Below, in pieces: positions 15,640-29,708 of a DNA stretch of 64,000 nucleotides (its first letter is position 1; each line of letters begins with the position of its first letter). Location: assembly GCA_029931535.1 (NCBI GenBank), contig JAQPZY010001561.1, positions 3,651,001-3,715,000 on the forward strand. Reading direction: 5' to 3'. The DNA comes from Margaritifera margaritifera. Lineage: Eukaryota; Mollusca; Bivalvia; Unionida; Margaritiferidae. A model generated the notes under the pieces. It worked only from the letters and a program-made list of their open reading frames with translations. It had not been told where the DNA came from and made no database searches. A program made the translations under genes and the position numbers.

Positions 15640-16012
15640 TGACAAATCCCCAAACTCCACCTGTTAAACACCAGCTGCTAGTCATTTGTTGAATATTCGA
15701 AATTCAAATGGGCCGCAAACCAATATTATCTCGGGTAGCAGGTCATGTCGTGCTAAGCTTGTCTAAGAGGACATCTGCTGTCAAAAGGTCAAACACCTGG
15801 ACAGTTTGCACTATATAATATGTGTATATTCAGGGTTTCATAACTTATTTTTCATCTGATTTGAGTTCAGTTTTCACCATCAACCGAAAATATATCTGTA
15901 ATAAATTGACAACATTTTTTTTAAAAGGCCAATATCAGTTATACAAAAGATGTTATGCTATTGGTTAGGCGTGGTTATCTGGGTTCTGGCCAATCGTCGA
16001 TTGCAATAGTTT
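15640..16012. repeat. Diverged dispersed repeat, copy 1
   Basis: About 370 bp align in the same direction, with many substitutions, to 32600-33005. Shared landmarks in order are an AAACTCC block, ACCAGCTG, GTTTGCACTATATAA, ATATCTGTAATAAA against ATATCTCTAATAAA, GTTATACA, and TGTGGTTATCT against CGTGGTTATCT followed by a GGCCAATCG-like end. The element type was not identified. Confidence 0.6.
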
Positions 16013-16037
16013 GGCCCATTCCAACAAAGCTTGGAGT

Positions 16038-16248
16038 CAGTGGCGGTGCGAGGGGGGGGGGTAATTGCCTCTGGGCGCTAGGCGAGGGGGGACGCCGTCG
16101 GGGAGCTTTTTTTTGCATCTGTAACCGGGGTATAGATGGGGGTGGGGTGGAGGTTGGCAACTGACATAAAAACTATTCTCTGTTGCAAAGTATGGGCGCC
16201 ACTAAAGAACATTGCCACCGGGCGCCTCGAACACTCGTGCCGCCACTG
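16038..16248 (+). mobile_element. hAT-type MITE with perfect 8-bp target duplication
   Basis: The 211-bp insert begins CAGTGGCGGTGCGAGG and ends CTCGTGCCGCCACTG, an imperfect inverted repeat of about 13 bp. It is flanked on both sides by CTTGGAGT (16030-16037 and 16249-16256), a perfect 8-bp direct repeat. Terminal CAGTGGCG plus an 8-bp duplication fits the hAT superfamily. There is no transposase. It is related in inverted orientation to 747-1035. Confidence 0.9.
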
Positions 16249-16558
16249 CTTGGAGTCTTGCGCATTCTTATCTTCATATTTGGAGAATTATTATTTCATT
16301 GAAGTACAATGTGTATATAATAATTTTTCTAAATAGTCTATTCTTTATTTGAAAGGGATTCAACCATGATTAACCTCGCTGTTGCTAGACATTCATATAG
16401 TCTCAAGTAGGGGTCATTTTTCGATCGTCGCATAATACGCAACATGGTACACAAATGAATTAAATATCTTTTCTTCAATTTGAAAGATGTTGTCAACAAT
16501 GAAAACAATCAAAGAACATGTTGGAATTTTAAAACATTTTGTTCTTGTTTTTTCGTAG

Positions 16559-16741
16559 GAGATTGTGTGACGAGGAAGATGAACTCAGCGAAGTTGAGCC
16601 AGATGCTGTACCCACCGAGGTCCGGGATTGGTTAGCCTTGACCTTCACACGCTCCATGAGCAATATCAAGCGGAGAGGGGATGACAAACCACGGTTCCGC
16701 AGCGTGGCCAACGCAATACGGGCGGGAATAATGGTTGATAG
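16559..16741 (+). CDS. PDE1: PDE1 exon 1 of those visible (pre-catalytic region)
   Basis: The acceptor is TTTTTTCGTAG and the donor is GATAG/GTGCGT. The exon starts on the last base of a split codon, so a coding exon must precede it. It encodes RLCDEEDELSE, VRDWLALTFTR and RFRSVANAIRAGIMVD, the conserved PDE1 segment between the calmodulin-binding N-terminus and the catalytic domain. The ATG at 16539 is in frame but lies in the intron side of the acceptor and is not a credible start. Confidence 0.93.
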
Positions 16742-19700
16742 GTGCGTCCATTACGTAGACCATACCTACATGTATATATGTGCATTAGATACAAAATTTA
16801 TGCAAAGATTTGAATATTATTGCACCTTTTCCTGCTACCCGCAGCAGTCAACGATTGTACTAAATTTCCTAATTATATAACATCAGTTTGACATCACAGG
16901 ATTAAACTCACTTGATATTATCCAATGCATGAATAGTTACTTTGACCGCAATTGCAATTAGTTATGCTGTTATAAAATTGAATAGCTTCAGAAGTTCCGC
17001 TTTCATAAAATATCTGAACGCTGAGTATAAATGCATCACAGCTTTTGTATGCAGATCATTTTCGAACTATCCTGGATGATGGCATTATACAAGTCCTACA
17101 ATTTGAAATAAACTGATTATTCTAGGACTTAAGATTAAAAAGCTGGCCCTAAATTTTACTTTATAGAAATTGTACAGAAGAACCAAATTTTGAATTGAGT
17201 ACGTACATGCGTAGAGAAGTTTTATAAAAGTGTTGCCTAGATAATTCTGAATTAAACAGTCTCAGCTTATTGCGATTTTAGCACTTACACATTGAAATGT
17301 TGCAGAATTTTACTTTTGTGTACAAATTAATATCTTGTGTAAATTGAGATAAAATCCTTGCATATTTTTTAAATGACATTTTGAATTTATCTCGCGCATT
17401 TAAATGAACATTCATTAAGAGTAATTTTTCTTGCAAAGGGACGTAATTCATGTCTTTCGTCTAAGAATTTGTAGCTCAGTCTATGATATAGCTCGATTGC
17501 CTTTTTGATTGGTCACATTCGGACGTACAATATGTATCACGTGATACTGAGACCAAGTAAAATTAATTCTATATAAAACAAACTGCCATATTTAAAAGTT
17601 CAATACTTTTTTTGTAAAAAAAAATCCCTCTTAACAATTTGCTGTCGGTTATGAATTTTCCTTGAAATAGATGATTTCGTACATTACAAGAATTTTAAAG
17701 ACACATTGAAAATGATGAACTCGCATCGAAGACAGCAATTCTCTCAAAATCTTCTAAAAGGTCTTTTAAAAAGAGAAACAAATTTGGAATAGACATTTTG
17801 TATGAAAGAAACATTTTTACTTGTCCGTATTTCAGGATATACAGGAGGTTGTCAAGTTCAACAGGTCTGAATGTTCCCCCACAATTATTTCTGCTCCTTA
17901 AGGTGAGTTGAATACACCACTATCGTATCCTTTTCTTCCTTAAAAACATCTAAAATCAATAACTACTTCACTCTGTCGCCACTAGTATTCAACCTATCAG
18001 AAAAATGTATTATTTGATCATAATAATTTAAATAATTGTAACGAAGTTAGTATATCACATGTTTTCATCCACCCGACATAACATTGTGACCCAAAATGCA
18101 AAACTCATGGGTAATATTAGTTATAACTTATTTTGGCAAGGTGTACATAAGGGTACGACCATCCTAAGTTCTGTATTTCCTGAGGCGAATTACCCCTTAG
18201 AACACATTTTTAAAATTCAAAATGTACTGGTCACTTTTAGCACTTTCGCCATTTTTGGAAATGTAGATGCCGCTTGCACGAGTTATATTCCTTTTACATC
18301 GTATTTGGGTTTTTTCACCAATGCGTGATATAAACCTTTTTATATCACTGCACGAGTTATATTCCTTTTACATCGTATTTGGGTTTTTTCACCAATGCGT
18401 GATATAAACCTTTTTATACCACTGCACGAGTTATATTCCTTTTACATCGTATTTGGGTTTTTTCACCAATGCGTGATATAAACCTTTTTATACCACTGCA
18501 CGAGTTATATTCCTTTTACATCGTATTTGGGTTTTTTCACCAATGCGTGACATAAACCTTTTTATACCACTGCCTCTACATACTGATACTCGTGTCTGTT
18601 CTTCCACACGGCATACAACCTCGTTAGCGCAACTAATTCCGTAGTTTTTCCTGTATTGCCATAAACCTTGTAAATACTAGGGTTATTTGAAAAGTCCTGA
18701 ATATTTTGTTACAATTTTGTTGTTGTTATTGTTTCTTTGAACCTGTCAATAAATTATTACCGATCGATCGATACACAAAATAACTTTCTATATAAAATGA
18801 TCTGCAGCTGCACATGCAACACGCCGGACACCTGCAGATATGTGTTTGTAACGTAACATAAGTAAATAACAGTTACCTAAAAATGTCGAGGAAGAGGAAC
18901 AATTCTACAACTGAGCAAAGAACATACTGTAAAATCCGGGCGTTCTTACGGTACTCACCGACTGATATCAAGGCTGACATGGATACAGTTTACTGATGTA
19001 ATTCTCTGTCATATCCTATAATTTTGTGGTGGTTTCATCGTTTTGAAAGGTGGTTGCGAATCCATGGAGGATCACCGACGCCCACGAAGGCCGTTGTCTG
19101 GGATTGATGAGCAGGAAGTGGCTGCTTTGAAGGGGGCAATTGATGAAGATGCTCAATACATAGTGGGAGATATTTCTACTGTCACTAGCATTAAGTCATC
19201 AGCTGTTTTTAATATATTGAAAAATCATTTAAAGCTCAGAAAGGTTTGTGCAAGATGGGTCTGGAATTTACTGACGGCTGATCAAAAACAGACTCGGGTT
19301 GAAATCGCCAAACAGTTACTCGCCAGTGACCAGAGACGTTTGAATGAGATTGTCACAGGTAATGACAAATGGATTTTCTTTTTTCGTTTTGGAACCCTTC
19401 TGGAGAGAAAATAAAAGGTTTGGATCAGATATAAGGAGCAGAGACCGCAAATCGCTCCACATAGTCGGAACGTTAAGAGAGTTTAAGGCGCATTTTTTAT
19501 TTTGGTCGATGCGAAAGGCCCGGTCGTCCAGGTAACTCTGCCTGACCCTGCTGGTGTCACTGGAGATTTTCATGTTTCGAAAGTTTTGCCCGGTTTTTAT
19601 ACTATGCTCTTTGCTCAGTAGCAGAATTGTTTCACCTTGTCCGACATTTTTACGTTACTGTCATTTACCTATGTTACGAAACACCCATATATCTGCAAGT

Positions 19701-22700
19701 GTATGTCCGTCGTGCTGTACGTGCAGATCGTTTTATAGAACGTTATTTTGTCGGCAGTAAATTTATTGACAGGTTCAAAGAAACAAAAAAGTTATAACAA
19801 AATATTCAGAACTTTTAAAATATCCCTCGTATAATGAAGTAACACAATGTTACTTTGTCATGGCAAACCTGTTGTAAAGTCATGTTACCTAGCAATAACA
19901 TATAGGGTCCTACGTGTGCTTAACATCGTCCAATAAGTGCTTGACAGCGTTCAAATAAGTGTTTGACAGCGTCCAATAAGTGAAAAATTTCCTAGATCAT
20001 CCCATGCAATGCATACGAAGTCACGAGCTGAGTATATAAGAAAACGGGTTTATGAAGTGTCTAATCCTTTAAACGAAGCGATAATTATGCAACCTTATTT
20101 ACTTTTATTTTCAGCACCTTGATGACTGGTCATTTGACGTATTCTCTGTAGACAGTGCCTCTGATGGACATTCATTGAAATACGTTGGCTATGAACTCTT
20201 GCAAAAGTATGACTTAATAGCAAAGTACAAATTAAGTAACAGTGTGTTGGAGAGCTTTCTGCTGTGCCTGGAACAGGGCTATAGTAAATACAAAAATCCC
20301 TACCACAATCTCCTACATGGTGCTGATGTTGCTCAAACTGTGCATACAATTATCTCCCAGAGTAAATTAGTGGTGAGTTACTTCCCTTTGATCTCTGTCT
20401 GTCTCTATCTCTCTCTCATGGTTTTGTATTATCCGAAATAAAAAGTCTGTATATGATTTCTATCTAGTCATGTCGTCTAAAAAGTGACTTTTACTTTCAT
20501 TACAAAATCTGAAATTAATGTCCCTTTGTCCATTTAGTGTAGTGAATAATAAATACAAACATACATGTTGAATTGAAAAGTTATAATATATATCATTTTA
20601 GTGCCAGCTGAATAAAGAATTATCTTTAAATAAATTCAGGAAGTGCTGAATAAATGTCGATGTGTGTGCGGGGGCAGGTGGGAAAAATTATGGATAGTGT
20701 TTGATTTGGGGCACTGTAAAAAAAAGGGTGCTATTTTTTATATTTTCTTTTTTTACAAAATCGGGTAAATTACGATGATACGTCTCATGATAGTACATGG
20801 TAGCATATGTAATGGCTTTAGTAGAGGCTCATGATTGCATATGGTACTCTGTCTAATGACTTTAGTAGAGGCTCATGATCGTATATGGTACTCTATGTAA
20901 TGACTCTAGTAGAGGCTCATGATAGTATATGGTACTCTGTCTAAAGTCTGTAGTAGAGGCTCATGATCGTATATGGTACTCTGTGTGATGACTTTAGTAG
21001 AGGCTCATGATCGTATATGGTACTCTATGTAATGACTCTAGTAGAGGCTCATGATATTATATGGTACTCTGTCTAATGACTTTAGCAGAGGCTCTTGATC
21101 GTATATGGTACTTTGTGTGATGACTTTAGTAGAGGCTCATGATCGTATATGGTACTTTGTGGATGACTTTAGTAGAGGCTCATGATCGTATATGGTACTA
21201 TATGTAATGAATTTAGTAGAGGCGCATGATAGTATATGGTACTCTATGTAATGAATTTAGTAGAGGCTCATGATCGTATATGGTACTCTGTGTGATGACT
21301 TTAGTAGAGGCTCATGATATTATATGGTACTCTATGTGATGACTTTAGTAGAGGCTCATGATAGTATATGGTACTCTGTCTGAAGACTTTAGTAGAGGCT
21401 CGTGATAGTATATGGTACTCTGTGTGATGACTTTAGTAGAGGCTCATGATTGTATATGGTACTCTATGTAATGACTTTAGTAGAGGCTCATGATCGTATA
21501 TGGTACTCTGTGTGATGACTTTAGTAGAGGCTCATGACAATATGTGGTACTCTGTGTAATGGTTTTAGTAGAGGCTGGAATTTGTATGCAACGTGATCTA
21601 CACTAACCCCGCCAACACTTCCACCCATTGAATATTGGCATCTGCCTCACAACGTAGAGGTCGTTATCTGATATAGCAAGAGAATTATGCAGTAAAGGAA
21701 GTCCTTGTAGATATCTATCCATTTAGAATGCTGCATACAGAGGATATAAAAGAAGACCTTGTAGGTATCTACCCATTTAGAATGCTGTATGTTGAGCATT
21801 ATGCAGCTAAGAGAAGTCATTGTACGTATCTATCCATTAAGAATGCTGTATATAGAGGATATAAATGAAGTCTTTGTAGGTATCTATCCATTTAGAATGC
21901 TGTATATAGAGGATAGAAAGGAAGTCCTTGTAGGTATCTATCCATATAGAATGCTGTGTATAGAGGATAGAAAGGAAGTCCTTGTAGGTATCTATCCATA
22001 TAGAATGCTGTGTATATAGCAGTTAAAGGATACCCTTGTAGGTATCTATCCATATAGAATGCTGTATATAGAGGATAGAAAGGAAGTCCTTGTATGTATC
22101 TATCCATTTAGAATGCTGTGTATAGAGCAGTAAAAGGAAGTATTTATATGTATCTATCCATTTAGACTGCTGTATATGGAGGATAGAAAGGAAGTCCTTG
22201 TAGGTATCTACCCATTTAGAATGATGTATATAGAGGATAGAAAGGAAGTCCTTGTATGTATCTATCCATTTAGTATGCTGTATATAGAGGATAGAAAGGA
22301 AGTCCTTGTATGTATCTATCCATTTAGAATGCTGTATATAGAGGATAGAAAGGAAGTCCTTGTAGGTATCTATCCATTTAGAATGATGTATATAGAGCAG
22401 TAAAAGGAAGTCCTTGTAGGTATCTATCCATATAGAATGCTGTGTATATAGCAGTTAAAGGATACCCTTGTAGGTATCTATCCATATAGAATGCTGTATA
22501 TAGAGGATAGAAAGGAAGTCCTTGTATGTATCTATCCATTTAGTATGCTGTATATAGAGGATAGAAAGGAAGTCCTTGTATGTATCTATCCATTTAGAAT
22601 GCTGTATATAGAGGATAGAAAGGAAGTCCTTGTAGGTATCTATCCATTTAGAATGATGTATATAGAGCAGTAAAAGGAAGTCCTTGTAGGTATCTATCCA

Positions 22701-25700
22701 TTTAGAATGCTGTAAATAGAGGATAGAAAGGAAGTCCTTGTAGGTATATATCCATTTAGAATGCTGTATATAGAGGATCTTACATGACAGCTAGTGAAAT
22801 TTATAAAACAAGTCGAAGGAATACACTTGACCAGCAAAATATTGAAACTATTAGACCAGTTTTATTCATTTCATTTAACATGAGCACAATTATGAGATTA
22901 TATCGCAAAGTACTAATTTTATTCGAAAGAACCACAGAATAATATAGTAAAGTCACGCTGAAATACATTCGGGAACCTATCTTACGGTTTTGCCTTGCGT
23001 GACGTCATTTCTTCGTTTGTGACGTCATGGGTATTATTTTACGTGTTACATATAAACAAATTATGATATGGGTATATTAAGGAAGATCGCTTTTTAAATG
23101 CAGTAATATTTAATTTTTTGAAAAATGTATACGTTTACATAGCTAAGGGTCCAAGCAATCCAAAATCACCTAAAAATGTATACTTTTACATAACTAAGGG
23201 TCCAAGCAATCCAAAATCACCTAAAAATGTATACTTTTACATAGCTAAGGGTCCAAGAAATCTAAAATCACCTAAAAATGTATACTTTTACATAGCTAAG
23301 GGTCCAAGCAATCCAGAATCACCTACAAATGTATACTTTTACATAGCTAAGGGTCCAAGCAATCCAAAACTACCTAAAAATGTATACTTTTACATAGCTA
23401 AGGGTCCAAGCAATCCAAAATCACCTAAACATGTATACTTTTACATAGCTAAGGGTCCAAGCAATCCAAAACTACCTAAAAATGTATACTTTTACATAAC
23501 TAAGGGTCCAAGCAATCCAAAATCACCTAAAAATGTATACTTTTACATAGCTAAGGGTCCAAGAAATCTAAAATCACCTAAAAATGTATACTTTTACATA
23601 GCTAAGGGTCCAAGCAATCCAGAATCACCTACAAATGTATACTTTTACATAGCTAAGGGTGCAAGCAATCCAAAACTACCTAAAAATGTATACTTTTACA
23701 TACCTAAAAATGTATGGGATGGTGTGCAATTTCTTGCACTACTATTGATTTAGTATGATCTACCCTAAGTATGGGTCATTACCGTGACAAGTATGGAAGA
23801 AAAATACCTTGTCCCCAATTGTCAGGAAAATAGTAGATGACTGAGCATTTAAAAATTCATCAAATTTACACAAGTTAAAGATCATAGAATCCTCTTATCG
23901 AATACACAAAGAAAAGTGTACGTTAATGAATGAATTTTTTTCAGTATGACACAATTATTTAGATCATATCGGTGTTTTGCAAAATAAACCCTCAGCGGCT
24001 GATTTACAGTAGATCGTAAACTGCTAAAGATTTCACAGAGTTCGTATATTTTAAAATAACTTTGTCATTTTGTTTTTCAGGATTAATAAGATTGCTATTG
24101 TTAAAACTGTATAAGCATGTTTTTTTTTTATTACTTAGTAAGAAACAGTAATCGCAATCAAATCATTTTGCGTCCAGTCTCTCCCAAAGCTCGTATCATT
24201 GCGATACACTTAGGTAACATTTGATATCATAACGAAGGCGTCATAATGTATGATATCGTCATTTTGAGATTCGCAATCAGCATTGAATTTACATATCGTA
24301 CATCTTTAACTTCAATAACACATTGGTCATGTGATCAAAATAAATCAAACACGTGTCTTACACCATTTTGTCATTTTCAGAATTGGTTATCAGACTTGGA
24401 GGTGTTCGCAACAATATTTGCAGCATTAGTACACGACTATGAGCACACAGGAACCACAAATAATTTCCACATTATGACAGGGTAAGTCAGGAAATGTCAT
24501 CGTCGCACCAGTCTATGATCCGATGAATAGATCGCCCAGAATGCGAATGTGTCATACATTGTCAAATTCATATATCTTCGTCCGTCCGTTCGTCCCGATT
24601 CATTAAGGTTTTTTGGCTTGGTTAGTTGCTCATGTTGTTGCCTATTGAGTTATGGGCTATTGTATAGAGCTGCATCTTGATGAGTAAAAGACGCCTTTGA
24701 CGATGTAGGACATTTCGGTCTACTTTACATGAAAGAGGTTGTTGAATCAAAGGTGAATATATCTATAGTATATTTATTATCTTTTAATGTCTCATCTCGA
24801 GAGTTGTTTGACATAGTATTATCCTCATCCGTTCATCCGTACGGTTCGGGGGCCCCGGGTTGGAAGAGTGATCTAAGGCGCTCGCCTTTAGTGATCACTC
24901 ACACCTCTCACCTCTGCCTGCGTGAGTTAGAGTCTCGGCTCGACCAACGTGGGCATTTGAGAAAGCTTGCCACGGGGTCTTCCTCCACTAAATATACTGG
25001 CCTCCATATATAGCCTGTCGTGTGCTGAAAAATGGCGTTAAACACCACAAATCCAAATGCATCCGGTTCAGTTTTGTGTGTAGGTCAGTTTTCAGGCACT
25101 GTGATGGGGATTTCATATAATATGAACTCATTTTTAGTGCCTTTCCAATCTATCTTTTACACTCAATGCAAATCAATTTCAGCTATCTTCTATACTCAAC
25201 GCCAATCAATTTCATCTATACACTCAACGCCAATCAATTTCAGTTATCTTCTACACTCAACACTAATCAATTTCAGCTATCTTCTACACTCAACACCAAT
25301 CAATTTCAGCTATACACTCAACGCCAATCAATTTAAGCTATCTTCTACACTCAACACCAATCAATTTCAGCTATCTTCTACACTCAACACCAATCAATTT
25401 CAGCTATCTTCTACACTCAACACCAATCAATTTCAGCTATCTTCTACACTCAACACCAATCAATTTCAGCTATACACTCAACACCAATCAATTTAAGCTA
25501 TCTTCTACACTCAACACCAATCAATTTAAGCTATCTTCTACACTCAACACCAATCAATTTCGGCTATCTTCTACACTCAACACCAATCAATTTAAGCTAT
25601 CTTCTACACTCAACACCAATCAATTTCAGCTATCTTCTACACTCAACACTAATCAATTTCAGCTATCTTCTACACTCAACACTAATCAATTTCAGCTATC

Positions 25701-27615
25701 TTCTACACTCAACACCAATCAATTTCGGCTATCTTCTACACTCAACACCAATCAATTTCAGCTATACACTCAACACCAATCAATTTCAGCTATCTTCTGC
25801 ACTCAACACCTTCAGCTATACACTCAACGCCAATCAATTTCAGCTATATTCTACACTCAATGCCAATCAATTGCAGCTATCTTCTACACTCAACGCCAAT
25901 CAATTTCAGCTATCTTCTACACTCAACACCAATCAATTTCAGCAATCTTCTACACTCAACACCAATCAATTTCAGCTATACACTCAACGGCAATCAATTT
26001 CATCTATATTCTACACTCAATGCCAATCAATTGCAGCTATCTTCTACACTCAACGCCAATCAATTTCAGCTATCTTCTATATTCAACACCAATCAATTTC
26101 AGCTATGTTCTACACTCAACACCAATAAATTTCAGCATATTCACTGACGGATAGCTTGTTCTTCGTGGATTGGAGATTACGTAACAATCTCATGAAAATG
26201 TGAAAACTTGTTCTTCACAACAACAGCTGAAAAGTCATGTGATACAAAATGACTGATCTGCAGGTCAATTTTTATATTGACAGAAAATTTTAATCAAGTC
26301 TGCATGTAGCAGTAAATGTGACATGAGTATCACGTGACGGCATCAGCATTAAGATCCCGTGTTTTAAAACAAGCACGGTTCGCAGTCTCGAAGTAACGTC
26401 CTGAGCAATCTCAGATCCTTTTGTGGAGTTTTACGTGAACAGTATAAATCAATTAAATATTCTTAAATTCAAATCATTCATGTTTGGTGGGTTTTTTCAT
26501 TGCCTAATCGAAAATTCCATTTCGATTTTTTACCACTTTTGTGTCTTGTCTGCACTACCAGATAGCGATACAGATTTCGAGTTTAGAATTTTTAAAAGTC
26601 AGATGCATATGCATTATAGAGCCGTTCTTATGGAAATACAAATTGTTGCACAGAATCATTGCACGAGTAATTATGCAGGACATTCATCCTTATATAAACT
26701 TGAATAAGCTAAATATTACGTCATCACCCGTATTCAGAGAATCAGAAACAGCTATTTGTGACCTCTTGCTTATTCGTAGAGGTGATAGACTCGGTTCTTT
26801 TCCTTTTGCGTCATTTTCCTTTGATGGTGAATACAATCTTTCTAGACTTCCATTTACTTATTCTGATGAAATATTTATTGCAAATAGTATAGTCATATCT
26901 ATTGCCAAGATTTTGTAGGATTAATGTTCATAACTTATACGAATATATCTTGTGATAGTTAGAAAGAATATACGACACGACCCAAGATGATCAGATATTT
27001 ATTTACCTACCTGAAACAGGTTTCTTGCCCGTATGTTAAAATGATGGATGTGATAAACCTATCCTTGCCCATTTCAATTTGGATCAGGTTCTTTGAAAGC
27101 CTTGTCTTGGAAGTGCTTTTCCCTCTACAGCAGGTTTCACCAACATTATTCAATAATTGCCTTTGTTTTATTGATATATGACGAACTGTCTACTCGCGAT
27201 ATATGCCGCCGGTGGAGAGTATTTACTTGTAACCTCAACACATGGCCAGTAATTGTTTTATTATACAGAAGAAATGTAAAATTATCATATTAAAAAAGAC
27301 AGGATCAGATCTATATTTTATTCTGAGTGGTACAACATCATTTTAAAATATTATATGTACAGTAAGTCATATTTTACGGAAGAAACTGACAGTACCAGTA
27401 ATCCGGTTACTAGGGGAAACGTAGGGTAATATGGCAGTCACATGAGCTTAAGGTTACGCTACGGACACGTGGGGGTAGTAATGACGTCACTTTGAGAGTA
27501 ATATGTAGAGGATATTTTGTTTTTATGCGTTAATACCGGATATATGTGTCATCATTAGGTACAAAAAGTGATATGGGGTTTTTTGTACCACAAGATGAAA
27601 TATATCCGCTATTTA

Positions 27616-27680
<65 letters not shown>

Positions 27681-27802
27681 TATTATATACCAATCTTGCT
27701 CTTGAATGAAAGCTTATAAAATTAAATTCACTCTTCAACAACCAACCGCACTCCCCATTTCGTAAGTTCACCTTAATGCAATCGTATTTATTGGCTGATC
27801 AT

Positions 27803-27901
<99 letters not shown>

Positions 27902-29671
27902 ACAATTTGATAGGACAGTGGGTTTGGGATGACCAAATCTGTTGCAATAAATTACTTTGTTGACATTTTGTAAACTATATTACTCTGTTGCCAGAAAAGC
28001 AAGTCGCACCGAGCGATGACGCACATCGGATATTTTACATTTTTGTCCGGATTGTTAAAGGGACATAACTTCGCCAAAAAGCAAATGGTGACAAGTCGGA
28101 TATCTTCGACAAAAAATAATTTCCATACCTGAAACGTAATGCAGTTTCCATTATTGCCCAAGCTCAGAAAATGCTCAAGTTTCTTTCCGCTGGTATAACT
28201 TCAATAGGCACACACTACTGAGCGTTGCATGGTATGATGTGAAATCTAGTATTTTCAAAACATAAAAATATAAGGATATGTTTTTCACATGTGAAAATCA
28301 AGGAACTAAAAAAGTATGAAAACTATTTCAACAATAATTTTCTATATTTCACATTTTATTGTATAATAAAAGTACATAGGGAAATATTACTTCTGTTAAA
28401 TATAACTTCTGTTAATATTACTTCTGTTAAATATAACGTTTGTATTGCAACCATTGATCAACGGGATCTTACAACTGAGGTATAATGATCACCTTTTTAT
28501 GTTGAGCCATGTGATTGGTAAAAAAAATTCAAACTTGAATTTGTACCAACCAGGCCTGGATTTCATCAACATAACTTGCACCTGGACTCAAACATAAGTC
28601 TAGAATCCAGCGACCTGATTCACTGAAATTGAACTATTACATCAGATTGACCAATCGAATGTTTCAGGTCTAGACTTAAACTAAAGATTTATGCAGGTGA
28701 AGATGGTGTCACATTGCCGAATGCTAAATTTAAGTTTAGACTAGAAGTTGTTGGCGAAATACAGGAGAGTGCTTGGAACAATGCATATAGAATTCTTAAA
28801 CTATTGCGGAATATTTTATTTTCATGTGTCCTTCTCAAAACAAGGAAGTCTGTTATTGCACTTTCTCATATTTCTTTACTATTTTCTTTGCAGGTCCGAA
28901 ATCGCTTTGTTATATAACGATAGGGCAGTTTTAGAAAACCATCACATCAGTTCAAGTTTCCGGTTGCTGAAGCAGGAGGAAAGCAACATTTTATCTAATC
29001 TCAGCAAGGAAGAATACAGGTACTTTTTTACATTTTGCTTTTTTTTTTTTTTTTTTTTACTACTAATTTCCAGTTCTTCCGGGTTCCATTTCCGTTACTT
29101 GCGACGATTCTCTTTGCGTTTGTAATCTAATATACTGGTAAATGTAGAAATATGCCATAAATTGCCAAATATTCTTACATTCATACTCATTCGAACTTCT
29201 CGGTCAATCCTACGGCTCATACCGCCAATGTATGCCGTTAGCTGACATTCTGACCACCTCGGGTGTTTACGAAACAATGATTGACAGAGAAGTTGCGAAT
29301 GCAAATAACATTTTTTTCATTCGCAACTTCTCGGTCAAACCTGCGGTCAATCCAATCGTATAACCTAGGTGGTCCGAATAAATTGCGGTTTCTTTTTGTG
29401 CGAAGAAATTTCCGACGAACAAATTGTATGATTTTTCTGCAAATTACTACGCCAACAAACATACGAGACTTATTTTTGTTTCGCAGAAAGAGCAGAGGTC
29501 GTTCGAATGACTCGTACATAGATGAAATAAACAAATGTATGATGTTTGATCAGATGCCAGATTGTGTCTGGAGCCTGAGTTTGAGTGTGATAATTGTTTA
29601 TTATCTTGAGAACCGCTGTTTTTATTTTTTATAAGATTTTTTTAAAGTTTCCCCATTTAACTATCTCCCTC

Positions 29672-29708
<37 letters not shown>

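Larger units (their letters stand above)
17903..20114 (+). other. PDE1 intron 2, with mariner and 74-bp repeat
   Basis: GTGAGT donor, TTATTTTCAG acceptor, phase 0. It contains the 74-bp array and mariner copy 2. The rest is AT-rich with no gene seen. Confidence 0.85.
20373..24380 (+). other. PDE1 intron 3, dominated by three minisatellites
   Basis: GTGAGT donor, TCATTTTCAG acceptor, phase 0. About 60 per cent of the 4 kb is tandem arrays (44, 54 and 51 bp). No other gene seen. Confidence 0.85.
24482..28893 (+). other. PDE1 intron 4, with SINE, 33-bp array and (AT)n
   Basis: GTAAGT donor, TTCTTTGCAG acceptor, phase 2. It holds the SINE copy at 24838, the 33-bp array and two long AT dinucleotide tracts (about 27618-27673 and 27807-27898). 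A half-copy of the 8-kb inverted-repeat element starts near 28553. Confidence 0.85.

Noticed and set aside
16539..16558. The in-frame ATG at 16539 as the PDE1 start
   Set aside because: It overlaps the polypyrimidine tract and AG acceptor of exon 1. The conserved PDE1 region begins only after the acceptor, and a preceding exon is required by the phase.
23118..23753. A 211-residue uninterrupted reading frame
   Set aside because: It is made entirely of a 51-bp tandem unit whose length is a multiple of three. It lies in a PDE1 intron and has no splice or start context.
25032..26147. Asn/Gln-rich repeat protein (STLNTNQFQLS)
   Set aside because: Frame created by a 33-bp intronic minisatellite, open in two frames at once.
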